DNA from: an uncultured Flaviramulus sp. | GTDB taxonomy: Bacteria; Bacteroidota; Bacteroidia; Flavobacteriales; Flavobacteriaceae | Reading direction: 5' to 3' | NCBI GenBank assembly: GCA_947487155.1 | Contig: CANKVS010000002.1 | Location: forward strand, 1-64,000 | DNA length: 64,000 nt | Shown here: piece by piece, positions 52,149 to 61,599 of the stretch | How the letters are laid out: every line of letters begins with the position of its first letter | How positions within the stretch are numbered: position 1 is the stretch's first letter | Translations under genes and position numbers: made by a program | The notes under the pieces: generated by a model | What the model was told of the DNA's origin: nothing | Database searches by the model: none | What the model saw: only the letters and a program-made list of their open reading frames with translations

Positions 52149-53486
52149 TTACAATTTAGGTTCCCACCCTGATTGATATTCTCTTTTCCAATTTTTCATG
52201 GCTTTTTTGCTGTTTAAAACTTTACCAGTAGTTGAATCTATTTTTAAAGTTTTACCAACATCTTGTGCCATATTACCTAAGTGGCATAGCATTGTAGAAA
52301 TACTAGCATCTCTAATATCAGAATTAAGACTTTTATCTTTTCGTATAGCATCAAAGAAATTACCAACATGGTTAACATCTAAGCCTCCAATACCTCTTGT
52401 ATTGGTTGTAGCACTTACCGATTTTTCTAATTCTTCCTTAATAGGATTTCCTTGTAAATCGAAGAGTTTATAAAAATTACGATCTAATTGAATAGAGCCT
52501 TTGCTTCCATAAATGGTAATACCTCTTCCAGGTCTTTTAGGCTTCATAACACCTCTACTATGCCCCGTCCAAGTAATAAATTTATCATTAGCAAATTTAT
52601 AAGTTACTTGTTGGTTATCTACAAATTCCCAATCATCATTGTAAGTGTATTTTCCACCAAAAGACGTAACGCTTTCGGGTAAACCTACACCTAATGCCCA
52701 TCGGCAAATATCTATTTCGTGGGTGCCGTTATTGTGAATTTCTCCAGTTCCCCAATTACGAAACCAATGCCAGTTGTATGGATGAATATTATCTTTATAG
52801 CTTTTTCTTGGAGCAGGTCCTTGCCATAAATCCCAATCTAATGTTTGCGGAACATCTATTTTGTTTCCAATACCTATAGAGCCTCTGTTGTTTGAGTAAT
52901 AAGCTTCTCCTTTATAAACGTTTCCAATAATACCAGCTTTTATATCTTTTATGGCATTCATAGATGTTTGTGCAGAGCGTTGCTGATTCCCCATTTGCAC
53001 TTTTTTCCCATACTTTTTTTGAGCGGCAACTAAAAGGTCGTTTTCGTAAGCATTGTGGCTACATGGTTTTTCTACATATACATGTTTGCCTGCTTGCATT
53101 GCCAAAATAGCCATAGGTGCATGCCAATGTTCGGGAGTGGCAATAAAAACAGCATCAACATCTTTATCTTCTAAAATTTTACGAAAATCTTTTTCTACTT
53201 TAGGAACGTAGCCTATATTGTTTTTACACCAAACATTGTGTTCTTCTATAATGGTATCATCTACATCACAATTGTAAAGTATTTTTGCATTTAAATCTTG
53301 ATGAATGGCAGTAACATGAGCTTTTGCTCTACTACGTACACCAATAACGGCACAATTTATATGGTCGTTAGCACCTAAAATTTTTGAATAATTTTGAGCA
53401 GAAAGACTTGTTATACCTCCTGTAAACGCAACACCAACAGCACCTGCTGTAGCTTTCTTTATAAATTCCCTTCTATTTGAATTCAT
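52149..53486 (-). CDS. Gfo/Idh/MocA oxidoreductase, Tat-exported (1)
   Basis: 445 aa. Twin-arginine signal NRREFIKKATAGAVGVAF with a c-region ending SLSAQ. The NAD(P)-binding Rossmann domain starts at NCAVIGVRSRAKAH; the family EKP motif is YVEKPCSHN with its catalytic Lys. The C-terminal domain has NWHWFRNWGTGEIHNNGTHEIDICRWALG. Enzymes of this group oxidise sugars, often at C3, with bound cofactor in the periplasm. The gene is 9 bases after the double-DUF1080 gene. Confidence 0.88.
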   Translation of the reverse strand: MNSNRREFIKKATAGAVGVAFTGGITSLSAQNYSKILGANDHINCAVIGVRSRAKAHVTAIHQDLNAKILYNCDVDDTIIEEHNVWCKNNIGYVPKVEKDFRKILEDKDVDAVFIATPEHWHAPMAILAMQAGKHVYVEKPCSHNAYENDLLVAAQKKYGKKVQMGNQQRSAQTSMNAIKDIKAGIIGNVYKGEAYYSNNRGSIGIGNKIDVPQTLDWDLWQGPAPRKSYKDNIHPYNWHWFRNWGTGEIHNNGTHEIDICRWALGVGLPESVTSFGGKYTYNDDWEFVDNQQVTYKFANDKFITWTGHSRGVMKPKRPGRGITIYGSKGSIQLDRNFYKLFDLQGNPIKEELEKSVSATTNTRGIGGLDVNHVGNFFDAIRKDKSLNSDIRDASISTMLCHLGNMAQDVGKTLKIDSTTGKVLNSKKAMKNWKREYQSGWEPKL

Positions 53487-53495
53487 GCTATATTT

Positions 53496-54902
53496 TTAAT
53501 TAAATTCTCTAATTTTTATGCTTCTATAGTGTACTGTATCTCCATGATCTTGAAGTAATATATGACCACTTGCCCATTGACCAAATTCACCCCAATCTCT
53601 ATACTTGCTGTATGCAACAAGAGCTCTAAACATTTGTGATGACCTGTCGTATTCAATTACTTTTTCATTGTTTAGCCAATGTTCAACATGAGCATCTTTA
53701 ACAACTATTCTTGCTTTATTCCAGCGACCAATACCTTTAAATTGTTTGCCTCTTCCAGGGATAGATAGGTTTTCGGCTCTAATTAAATCGTAAAGCGAGC
53801 CAATAGTTCTATTACCATTTGTACCAGCTTTTGCATCAGGGTGGTTACCATCATCTAAAATTTGAAACTCGCATCCAATAGCAGAACCACTTCCTTTATT
53901 TAATTCGGCATCTACAAAGTATTTTATTCCGCTATTTGCACCTTGTGTAATTTTAAATTCTAATTCTAATTCAAAACTGCTAAAAACTTTTTCGGTGATA
54001 ATATCACCAGGGCCAGTAGACTCGCCACCATCTGTAGCTAAAACGGTTAATACGTTGTCTTTAATCTCCCAACCAGATTTTGGGAAATGATCTAACTTTG
54101 CACCACGCCACCCTTTACTGGTTTTACCATCCCAAAGCAAACGCCATCCTTTGTCTACTTCGTTTTGAGTCAGATTATTTATTAGATAACTCATTTCTTT
54201 TGCTTCTGGTGCAGATGGCCAGCATTCGTTTTCTAAATTATTTGTTTTTATTCTAATATTCTTCCATTTAATTTCTTTTCCAGCATGACTTTCATTTGAG
54301 CCAATACCATGAACTTGTAAAGCAATAAATCCAGAAGCTGTTAAATCGTCTACTAAGTTTGCACATTGTACACCATTTATCCAAGTTCTAATAGAGTTAC
54401 CAATAGCCTCAATTCTACAGCTGTTCCAAACGCCATTTTTAAAGGCTTTTCTTCCTTTAGGATTTAAGGATAATGGGTACATCCAAGCTCTGCGCCCTTC
54501 GTCATAAATACCACCACTAAAAGCTCTGTCGCTAGGATCTAATTCAAATTGATAACCATGAACTCTACCGTTACCGTAATCTTTAAAGCTATTAGATCTA
54601 AATTGAACTCCAGAATTAACCGTAGGGTCAATCATAACGTCGAATTCTAAGATAAAATCACTATAGATTTTTTCGGTACATAAAAAACTATTTGGTGTTT
54701 TGGTTTTGGTAATTCCAATTATTTCGTTGTTCTCAACTTTGTATTTCGCAGTTCCGTTTAGTTGTTTCCAACCTGTTAAATCTTTACCGTTAAAAAGAGT
54801 TATCCAGCCATCTTTTGAGGTTTGCGAATTTCCTTTAACACCTGTAAGGCTTATTAAAAGAAAACTGGCTAAAAAAAGTAATTTAAATTGTAGTTGTTTC
54901 AT
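53496..54902 (-). CDS. Tandem DUF1080 (3-keto-disaccharide hydrolase-like) protein
   Basis: 468 aa from the ATG at 54902, which gives the signal peptide [23 protein letters not shown]; the frame extends 20 codons further upstream but those overlap the promoter. Two DUF1080 jelly-roll domains lie in tandem: ~30-215 ([16 protein letters not shown] ... [10 protein letters not shown]) and ~238-468 ([16 protein letters not shown] ... [11 protein letters not shown]). Characterised relatives cleave 3-keto-glycosides. Most family members have a single domain. Own promoter with palindromic operator directly upstream. Confidence 0.85.
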   Translation of the reverse strand: MKQLQFKLLFLASFLLISLTGVKGNSQTSKDGWITLFNGKDLTGWKQLNGTAKYKVENNEIIGITKTKTPNSFLCTEKIYSDFILEFDVMIDPTVNSGVQFRSNSFKDYGNGRVHGYQFELDPSDRAFSGGIYDEGRRAWMYPLSLNPKGRKAFKNGVWNSCRIEAIGNSIRTWINGVQCANLVDDLTASGFIALQVHGIGSNESHAGKEIKWKNIRIKTNNLENECWPSAPEAKEMSYLINNLTQNEVDKGWRLLWDGKTSKGWRGAKLDHFPKSGWEIKDNVLTVLATDGGESTGPGDIITEKVFSSFELELEFKITQGANSGIKYFVDAELNKGSGSAIGCEFQILDDGNHPDAKAGTNGNRTIGSLYDLIRAENLSIPGRGKQFKGIGRWNKARIVVKDAHVEHWLNNEKVIEYDRSSQMFRALVAYSKYRDWGEFGQWASGHILLQDHGDTVHYRSIKIREFN

Positions 54903-54919
54903 GTGTATTTTTTTAAATT

Positions 54920-54963
54920 GTGTGCGCACACGCAAATTTACATATTTATGATGAATATCCAAA
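54920..54963 (-). promoter_or_regulatory. Consensus promoter with palindromic operator over the start site
   Basis: On the minus strand: TTTG (54963-54960), exactly 19 bases, TAAATTTG (54940-54933, perfect -7), then immediately the perfect 12-bp palindrome GTGTGCGCACAC (54931-54920) over the predicted +1. A repressor bound there would block the double-DUF1080 and following genes. LacI- and similar families use CG-centred palindromes of this form. Confidence 0.65.
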
Positions 54964-54995
54964 GCTGTTTTATGTTAAAAGCTTTAGGTAATCGC

Positions 54996-56438
54996 CTAAA
55001 ATTCGCGATAAGTTCCTTTTAAATATTGATTAGCTTCTTCTTCTGAAAATTTAGCTTTTTCGCTATTCCAATGAAGTGTTTGGTTTGGAAAACGTCCTGC
55101 AATAACACCTAAAAGAATGGTTTCTGTTAGCTTTGCAGCATAAGAAAATGGTGCAGTACATTTATCTTTACCTAAACAAGCATCTATAAACTGGTGATAG
55201 TGTTTTGGGCCTTCAGATGCATAATTACGAATAGGTTTCCCTATATTATTTGCTTTTTCAACTGCGGCAATTTCAGAAGATATATCTACGTACTTTCCGT
55301 CTACAATTTTCTTAGGCAATTGCATGAAATGAGGTAGAAGTAAACGCCCTTTTTCGCCAATAAACATGGCACCTTGTTCTGGTAAACTACCCTCGCCTGC
55401 TACCTTTGTTTCAAGAGACATTTTATCTTCTACTGTAGCTTCAGAAGACTCGGTTTCTTTTTGAGATGCATTATTCTCAGCTCCAGGTAATATTAAATCT
55501 TCATGGGCTTTAGGTGCGCCTACACCATCATACCACACCCATTTTAAAGTTTCTGTAGTGTATTTAGTTTGTGGGAATTCATAAGTTACAATATTATTTT
55601 CTGGATAACCAAATCCATTAGTTTCTCGACATTCATTAATTATTGTTCTTGGCACATCGAGTGCTAGTGCGTTATAGGGTGTGTCAAAAATATGTACTCC
55701 CATGTCACCTAAAGTTCCACATCCAAAATCCATTAGTTTACGCCAATTCCCAGGATGATATGCATTTTCTTTATATGGGCGTTCTGTTGCTGTTCCTAAC
55801 CAAAGATTCCAATCTAATGTTTCTGGTATTGGATCGCTTCCTTCTAGTACTGGTCCGTCATATCCCCAATTTTTAGGAGACCATGCTCTTACTGTGTGTA
55901 CTTTTCCAATAATACCAGATTGTATTAATAGGGTCGCTAACTTATAATCGTAAAACGAATGTACTTGTATACCCATTTGAGTAACTAACTGCTTTTCTTT
56001 AGCTAATTTGTTCATAGCTCTAGCTTCAGAAACATGATGTGTTAATGGTTTTTGACAATATACAGGTTTGTTCATATTCATAGCCAACATTGATGCAGGT
56101 GCATGTGTGTGGTCTGGTGTTGATACGATTACAGCATCAATATCGTCACCCATTTCTTTCATCATTACGCGATAATCTGAAAATACTTTAGCATTAGGGT
56201 GTAATTTATGAGCAGCAGCAAGGTTGTTAGCATCAACATCGCAAAGTGCTGTTATATCTACCAAACTATGAGAAGAAATGGCATCTAAATCTGATCGCCC
56301 TATACCGCCAACACCAATATGAGCAGTTCTAACGCGCCCACTAACTTTAGGAGTTTGTTTACACATTATTAATGATGGAGCTAAAGCAATACCTGCAGCT
56401 CCTAAACCAGTCTTTTTTAAAAAATCTCTTTTATTCAT
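54996..56438 (-). CDS. Gfo/Idh/MocA oxidoreductase, Tat-like signal (2)
   Basis: 480 aa. Signal MNKRDFLKKTGLGAAGIALAPSLIMC has a KR pair in place of RR and ends in a possible lipobox (LIMC), so it may be a Tat lipoprotein. Rossmann domain VRTAHIGVGGIGRSDL; the usual EKP motif reads YCQKPLTHH, with Gln in place of Glu. The C-terminal part has NWRKLMDFGCGTLGDMGVHIFDTPYNAL, typical of the exported subfamily. It lies 15 bases after the single DUF1080 gene, with which it is probably co-transcribed. Confidence 0.87.
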   Translation of the reverse strand: MNKRDFLKKTGLGAAGIALAPSLIMCKQTPKVSGRVRTAHIGVGGIGRSDLDAISSHSLVDITALCDVDANNLAAAHKLHPNAKVFSDYRVMMKEMGDDIDAVIVSTPDHTHAPASMLAMNMNKPVYCQKPLTHHVSEARAMNKLAKEKQLVTQMGIQVHSFYDYKLATLLIQSGIIGKVHTVRAWSPKNWGYDGPVLEGSDPIPETLDWNLWLGTATERPYKENAYHPGNWRKLMDFGCGTLGDMGVHIFDTPYNALALDVPRTIINECRETNGFGYPENNIVTYEFPQTKYTTETLKWVWYDGVGAPKAHEDLILPGAENNASQKETESSEATVEDKMSLETKVAGEGSLPEQGAMFIGEKGRLLLPHFMQLPKKIVDGKYVDISSEIAAVEKANNIGKPIRNYASEGPKHYHQFIDACLGKDKCTAPFSYAAKLTETILLGVIAGRFPNQTLHWNSEKAKFSEEEANQYLKGTYREF

Positions 56439-56453
56439 GTTGAACGTTTTTAA

Positions 56454-57245
56454 TTATAATTTTTTTATTTTAATATTTCTAAACCATATTGGACTTGAGT
56501 GGTCTTGAAGCCCTATGTAGCCTGTTTTGTATATGCCATAGTTGGGGCTGTTTTTCCATTTATCTGAATTCTTTTTTTCTTCCCAAGCTTCGTCCCACGG
56601 TACAAATGATAGCAACATTTTACCGTTTAACCAATGTTCTACTTTTTCAGGAGTAAAAACAATTTTTGAAGAATTCCATTCGCCAATAGGGTTTAATATT
56701 TTTTGAGCTTGGTCTGCAGGATGCATAGCATAATCAGATCCTGTTTTTTGTAAAGGTTTTAATTCTTCAGGATTTTCAGTATATCCTAAACTTGTATTGT
56801 ATGCTGTAAGATCATGTATTTTTGCATAACCTAAATCGTCGATAAGTTGGTACTCTGGCGAAACTTCTGGCGGACTTTTATGACCCTCTTTTAAATGATA
56901 AAAAATACCACTATTACCACCTTCAGGAAGTTTCCACTCTATGTATAATTCAAAATTATCAAATTCTTCAGCACCGTAAATAATATCTTTTCCACCTTTG
57001 TAATCTTGCTCTAAACCCAATTTAGTGTTAAATGTTAAAGCACCATCTTCTATAATCCAACCAGGAGGTAAAGCGTCTCCGTTATAGGCGCGCCACCCTT
57101 CTGTACTTGTACCATCAAAAAGGTAAATCCATTCATCTGTATTGGTTTTATTATTCAAGTCTGTTTCTGGGGTTTCAGCTTTTTTTTCAGTTTTACAAGA
57201 TGCTATTATCACAGCTAAAGCTAAAAATGCAATTATTTTTTTCAT
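56454..57245 (-). CDS. DUF1080 lipoprotein (3-keto-disaccharide hydrolase-like)
   Basis: 263 aa. Lipobox IIASC (Cys16). One DUF1080 domain: EWIYLFDGTSTEGWRAYNG, FELYIEWKLPEGGNSGIFYHLKEG, then GEWNSSKIVFTPEKVEHWLNG and IGLQDHSSPIWFRNIKI. It would cleave 3-keto-glycosides at the outer face of the periplasm. First gene of a two-gene unit with Gfo/Idh/MocA (2), divergent from the azurin gene. Confidence 0.87.
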   Translation of the reverse strand: MKKIIAFLALAVIIASCKTEKKAETPETDLNNKTNTDEWIYLFDGTSTEGWRAYNGDALPPGWIIEDGALTFNTKLGLEQDYKGGKDIIYGAEEFDNFELYIEWKLPEGGNSGIFYHLKEGHKSPPEVSPEYQLIDDLGYAKIHDLTAYNTSLGYTENPEELKPLQKTGSDYAMHPADQAQKILNPIGEWNSSKIVFTPEKVEHWLNGKMLLSFVPWDEAWEEKKNSDKWKNSPNYGIYKTGYIGLQDHSSPIWFRNIKIKKL

Positions 57246-57439
57246 GGTATGTATTAGTGATTTAAAAGTTTAAAATTGTAGAATATTTTTTGATTAAGAT
57301 GTGTTTTTAGATTGAAAAACCTGTATTAAGCTGCTAAATATAAAAAAATAAAAGGTAAAATAGTTGTGTTTAGGAAATGTTTAAGACGTATAATTTTTTT
57401 CAATGAATAATACTGTACAATAATATTGAATTAAATATA

Positions 57440-57476
57440 TATATTTGGTGCCTTTGTTAGGTTAGTGCAAACCTAA
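57440..57476 (+). promoter_or_regulatory. Azurin promoter -7 box and downstream inverted repeat
   Basis: TATATTTG (57440-57447) is an exact -7 match. TTAGGTT / AACCTAA (57457-57476) forms an inverted repeat at or just after the predicted start; it may be an operator or a leader hairpin. No consensus -33 is seen. Confidence 0.4.
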
Positions 57477-57512
57477 AATTGTAAACATATATTTTAAATT
57501 AAAACACTAAAA

Positions 57513-58025
57513 ATGAAAACAATTAAATATGTATTAGTATCTGTTTTTTCTTGTGCACTATTAATAGGGTGTGGCGGCGAAAAGGAAAAGAAAAAAGATG
57601 GTTTTTCGTATGAGAAAAAAACAAACGAAACAAAAAAAGTTGATACGAATAATCCTAATGATGTTGTTATAACATCAAATGATTTAATGAAATATAACAA
57701 AAGCGAAATTAAAGTTAAGGCTGGTAAAAAGGTGAAAATTATGCTTAAGCATATAGGGAAGTTAGATAAGAAAATAATGGGGCATAATTTTGTATTGCTA
57801 AAACAGGGAGTTGATGTAGTTACGTTTGGAAACAAAGCAGCTACGTTTGCAAATAATGGTTATATTCCTGAAGGAACAGAAGATGTTATTGCTTATACAA
57901 AAATAATTGGAGCAGGAGAAACGACAGTTGTCGAGTTTGATGCACCAAAACCTGGCATATATGATTTTTTATGTAGTTTCCCTGGGCATTATAGTATAAT
58001 GAAGGGCAAGTTTATTGTAGAGTAA
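57513..58025 (+). CDS. Azurin-type blue copper lipoprotein
   Basis: 170 aa. Lipobox LIGC (Cys20), a Lys-rich linker, then a cupredoxin domain of the azurin type: NDLMKYNKSEIKVKAGKKVKIMLKH, copper ligands His91 (IMGHNFVLL), Cys154, His159 and probably Met163 (FLCSFPGHYSIM). It shuttles single electrons in the periplasm. Placed among exported sugar oxidoreductases and a cytochrome c lipoprotein, it is a good candidate for their electron carrier (inference). It has its own promoter and terminator. Confidence 0.93.
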   Translation: MKTIKYVLVSVFSCALLIGCGGEKEKKKDGFSYEKKTNETKKVDTNNPNDVVITSNDLMKYNKSEIKVKAGKKVKIMLKHIGKLDKKIMGHNFVLLKQGVDVVTFGNKAATFANNGYIPEGTEDVIAYTKIIGAGETTVVEFDAPKPGIYDFLCSFPGHYSIMKGKFIVE

Positions 58026-58051
58026 CTAAAGCAAAATACTATTAACAATAT

Positions 58052-58087
58052 AAAAAAATCTAAAGTTTTAAACTTTAGATTTTTTTG
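58052..58087 (+). terminator. Azurin terminator
   Basis: AAATCTAAAGTTT / AAACTTTAGATTT stem with T7, about 30 bases after the stop codon. Confidence 0.8.
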
Positions 58088-58178
58088 TTTGCACAAACTT
58101 GATTGTAGTGTATAACTATTTTTAAATCAAAAAGTTATTAACGGGAAAACGATTTCGCACGAGTCATTTTCAAATATT

Positions 58179-58210
58179 AAAGCCTGAAAAGAAAAAACTC
58201 AACAGGCTTT
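58179..58210 (-). terminator. Possible terminator of the TonB receptor gene
   Basis: AAAGCCTG / CAGGCTTT stem with a 16-base loop. The T-tract on the minus strand is short, so termination may be weak. Confidence 0.45.
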
Positions 58211-58247
58211 AAAAGTTTTATATATGTTACTTGTTTTAAAAAATATA

Positions 58248-61064
58248 CTAAAAACTATAATTTAATTTTAATAAGGCTCTTCTGCGTAAAACTGGAAAAA
58301 CTACAAAACTAGCATCTGGGTTGGCTGCAATAAAATCTGGTGTTGCTCCATTTGCATTAGCACCAAAACTATTAGCACCAAAAAAGTTAGCTAACCCCTC
58401 TGAATTAAAAAGATTGGTTACTATTACATCTGCTGATAAATTTTTGCTTATTTGGTATCCAGCACCTGCATTAAAAATACTATAAGCAGGAAGCTTAAAA
58501 CCATTAGAAACGTTGCCATCGCGTTTGCCCATAAATTGCCACTTAATAAATGCTGAAATTTTATCTTTTTGATATTCATTACTAAGATTAAACATTAATT
58601 TAGGGTTAAATGGTAATACATTTCCTGAATAATCTATAATGCTATCATCACTTGTATCAACCGAACCTGCTGGATCATAAACTTTCCATTCGGTAGCTTT
58701 TGGATTTTGGATGATTCCGTTAAAACGAAAGATAAAATTTTGAATTGGTGAATACACACTTTCCCATTCTAAACCTATTGTTCTTGATGTATTAAACTGG
58801 ATTGGTGTATAGAAAATACTATTATCGTTCGAATCAAACTCAAAATTAGCAATACCAATATCTTTGAGTTGGCTCCAAAACAGTGTACTTGTAAAAGAGA
58901 AGTTTTTAAGGTTATATTTAATACCAATTTCTGCCTGATTTATTTTTTGTACTTCCCCTTTTTTGTTAATAGGTACATTGGAGAAATTGTTGAAATAATA
59001 ATTTAATTCTGGTGCCTTGTTTCCTTGAGAAAACCGAGCAAATAAAGCGCCATCGTCATCAAATTTATAACTTATACCTCCTGAAAAAGATAAGTAGTTA
59101 TAATTGTAATTGAAATTATCTTTTTCTCCTGTTGGGGCTAAAATACCATTATCGTAAGCTGTATTATCATTTCCATCTAAGCCTCCGCCTTGAGTAAACG
59201 GAGCAAAACGATCTTTACTTCCTTTGTGTTTAATGGTTTCGTATCGTACCCCTAAATCTATATGTACATCATCTGAAACTTTCCATCTATCATTAATAAA
59301 GGTTGATACTTGACTTACTTTAGCTCTAGAGTTTACAAAAAATAAGCCACCATAATTACTAACACCATTGTAATCTGATAGCTCTAGTATTGGGTCTCCT
59401 GGGTTTTCAAGTGTAACATGAAGTAACTTTGGATTAGGCTCGTAGGTTACAAAAGCAAAACTTCCTTGAGTAAATAAAGATGTGTTTGAAAACCCTAAAG
59501 CAAACCCTGTTGTAATATCATGGTTTTCTAATTTTTTTTGTAGTGTAAATTGATTCATCCATTCATCTGCTTTGTTTTCTTTGTACCATGCAGAAGTTCC
59601 CATAATGGCATCATTGGGTAATGTGCCTTCGCTTAAATATTCTATTGGTTGTCCTGCTAAAATCCCAGCATTGTTAAGTCGTGCAAGTTCTGATCCTGAT
59701 TGTGCATCTCTAAAAACAACTTGACCAATGGGGAAACTTGCACCACTAATAAAATAGGCTAGAGGGTTGTTTAAAGACACAAATGCATTACTTATAGACG
59801 TTTGCCAATTGGCATCTTTTGTAGAGAATTTTATGTTATTTTTTAATAACCAATTATTGCCTAAATCTTGAGATATATCAAATCCAAAAGCTAAATCTTT
59901 TGCGTGAACCCCTTGCGACGGATTAAAGCTATTTGTTGCACCTTGAGTGAGGTTTCTCCCATCAGGAATATTAGCATTAAAACTAGGCATTAATAATGAA
60001 GTTGACCCGAAATCTTGCCCAAAAGCAGGAGTAGGATTGTTCCAGTTTGTAGCCGCAACACCGGTATATCTATTGGTTTTATCGTTTAAAATTTTGCCAT
60101 AAAACTTGAGGTATCCATTTGCGTTTTTTTTTATGACATTAAATTTGAATTGACCACCTTTACTAAAAGGAAAATCTGTATTTCTAGCACCATCATCATG
60201 CCTGTAATGTCCACCTGCATTAAAAAACCAATTACTACCTAAAGGGCCACCAATATTTGCATCTATCTTGTATAAAGCATTGCCTTCTCCTTGAAAACCG
60301 TTTGTTAATTGAATGTTACCACCAAATTCATTTCTAATACCTTTCGATATAAAATTATAGATGCCTCCAGGAGCATTGAGTGCTGTAATAGATGAGCTTC
60401 CGCCTCTTAGTGCTTCTACTTTTTGTGTGGTTAAATCTAAACGATGAAAAAGATCTGGGCTATAATATGAATGCTGAACAAGACTAACAGGAAGCTCATC
60501 TTCTTGAAGAGATACATAATACCAACCTGTATCGTCTTCAGCAGAAGCTGAAATACCTCGTGTATAAACCTTCGTGTAAACTTCACCAGCAGAAGCATCA
60601 GTAAATGTGCCAGGAATGTTTTGAAGTAAACTAGCAGTTCCTTGTGGATAATTTTGTTGAATTGATTTTGAATTTAAGATACTTACAGAAGTACTAGATT
60701 CTAATTGAATTCTAGGGTCAAAAGTTCCAGTAACAACAACAGTTTGTAGGTTTAATAAATCATCTTCTAAAACAAAAGAACGTGTTATGTCTTTTTGGTC
60801 TACTTCAATGGTCTCTTTTATAGTTTTATATCCCAAATAAGAGATGCTTATTACATAATTTCCAGAAGGGATATTTTGTATTTTGAAAAAACCATCAGCG
60901 GTAGTTATTGTACTATTACCAGTTGGAGTTAAAATAATATTTGCGCCTTCTAAAGGGCTACCATGTCTATCTTTTACTTCTCCGCTAATATTATTTTGAG
61001 AAAAAGCGGTATTACAAAATGCACTTGTTATTGTAAAAAGAAAAAGCATTATAATTTTATTCAT
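58248..61064 (-). CDS. TonB-dependent receptor of the sugar cluster
   Basis: 938 aa. Signal peptide (MNKIIMLFLFTITSAFCNTAFSQ), carboxypeptidase-regulatory domain (ISGEVKDRHGSPLEGANIIL ... VISISYLGYKTI), plug (about 110-230; NYPQGTASLLQNIPGTFTDA, VEALRGGSSSITALNAPGG), then a barrel ending RRRALLKLNYSF. No SusD partner is present, unlike glycan-uptake loci. It is the last gene of a leftward set with Gfo (3), the TIM barrel and TMEM220. It probably imports the glycoside or a cofactor metal; copper for azurin is an alternative. Confidence 0.88.
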   Translation of the reverse strand: MNKIIMLFLFTITSAFCNTAFSQNNISGEVKDRHGSPLEGANIILTPTGNSTITTADGFFKIQNIPSGNYVISISYLGYKTIKETIEVDQKDITRSFVLEDDLLNLQTVVVTGTFDPRIQLESSTSVSILNSKSIQQNYPQGTASLLQNIPGTFTDASAGEVYTKVYTRGISASAEDDTGWYYVSLQEDELPVSLVQHSYYSPDLFHRLDLTTQKVEALRGGSSSITALNAPGGIYNFISKGIRNEFGGNIQLTNGFQGEGNALYKIDANIGGPLGSNWFFNAGGHYRHDDGARNTDFPFSKGGQFKFNVIKKNANGYLKFYGKILNDKTNRYTGVAATNWNNPTPAFGQDFGSTSLLMPSFNANIPDGRNLTQGATNSFNPSQGVHAKDLAFGFDISQDLGNNWLLKNNIKFSTKDANWQTSISNAFVSLNNPLAYFISGASFPIGQVVFRDAQSGSELARLNNAGILAGQPIEYLSEGTLPNDAIMGTSAWYKENKADEWMNQFTLQKKLENHDITTGFALGFSNTSLFTQGSFAFVTYEPNPKLLHVTLENPGDPILELSDYNGVSNYGGLFFVNSRAKVSQVSTFINDRWKVSDDVHIDLGVRYETIKHKGSKDRFAPFTQGGGLDGNDNTAYDNGILAPTGEKDNFNYNYNYLSFSGGISYKFDDDGALFARFSQGNKAPELNYYFNNFSNVPINKKGEVQKINQAEIGIKYNLKNFSFTSTLFWSQLKDIGIANFEFDSNDNSIFYTPIQFNTSRTIGLEWESVYSPIQNFIFRFNGIIQNPKATEWKVYDPAGSVDTSDDSIIDYSGNVLPFNPKLMFNLSNEYQKDKISAFIKWQFMGKRDGNVSNGFKLPAYSIFNAGAGYQISKNLSADVIVTNLFNSEGLANFFGANSFGANANGATPDFIAANPDASFVVFPVLRRRALLKLNYSF

Positions 61065-61152
61065 ATTTTAATTTGAAAAGTATAAAGGGTTTAATTTTAT
61101 TTAGGAAAAGTAACTTAAATTTTTGATAAGAATAGATTAATTTTTTCTAACC

Positions 61153-61530
61153 TTATAATTGATACATAACGCCAAAAGCGGCTATTAAAAGGCCAATAAA
61201 TTCTCTAGTGCCTTCTAAATATGGTTTTTCATAAACCATCTCACCAAAAATTTCTTCCTTGTTTTCTGTTTTTAAATAATCAATAAATAATGAAAAATGA
61301 AATGCAGAATAAACTAAAAGTAAAACAATAATTAAAATAATTAACGGCTTAGGGATGTTTATAAAGTTATTAAGTAAGCATACGCCAGAAACGATTAAAT
61401 ATACGCTAAACCACAAAACTCCATCAGGATCATTTAATTGAAGCACAGCAAAAAAGACAAAAACTATAAATAGAATGTAATTAATCGTTTTTTTTTTTTT
61501 TGTCTTGCTTGGTGGATTGTTGTAGCTCAT
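61153..61530 (-). CDS. TMEM220-family membrane protein
   Basis: 125 aa, four short membrane spans. The segment FVFFAVLQLNDPDGVLWFSVYLIVSG has the QxNDPD-x-x-W motif by which the TMEM220 family is recognised. Function of the family is unknown. A basic N-terminal stretch (SKTKKKK) suggests the N-terminus stays in the cytoplasm. It lies between the TIM-barrel gene (69 bases) and the TonB receptor gene (88 bases). Confidence 0.75.
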   Translation of the reverse strand: MSYNNPPSKTKKKKTINYILFIVFVFFAVLQLNDPDGVLWFSVYLIVSGVCLLNNFINIPKPLIILIIVLLLVYSAFHFSLFIDYLKTENKEEIFGEMVYEKPYLEGTREFIGLLIAAFGVMYQL

Positions 61531-61599
61531 AGCATTACTTTTCAGATAGTCTCTTTAGACTTTTAAAGCTAATAACTTTTGATGATATAATGTCTCTTA

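Noticed and set aside
58248-61064. SusC of a polysaccharide utilisation locus
   Set aside because: No SusD-like gene follows or precedes it, and no glycoside hydrolase of a CAZy type was recognised.
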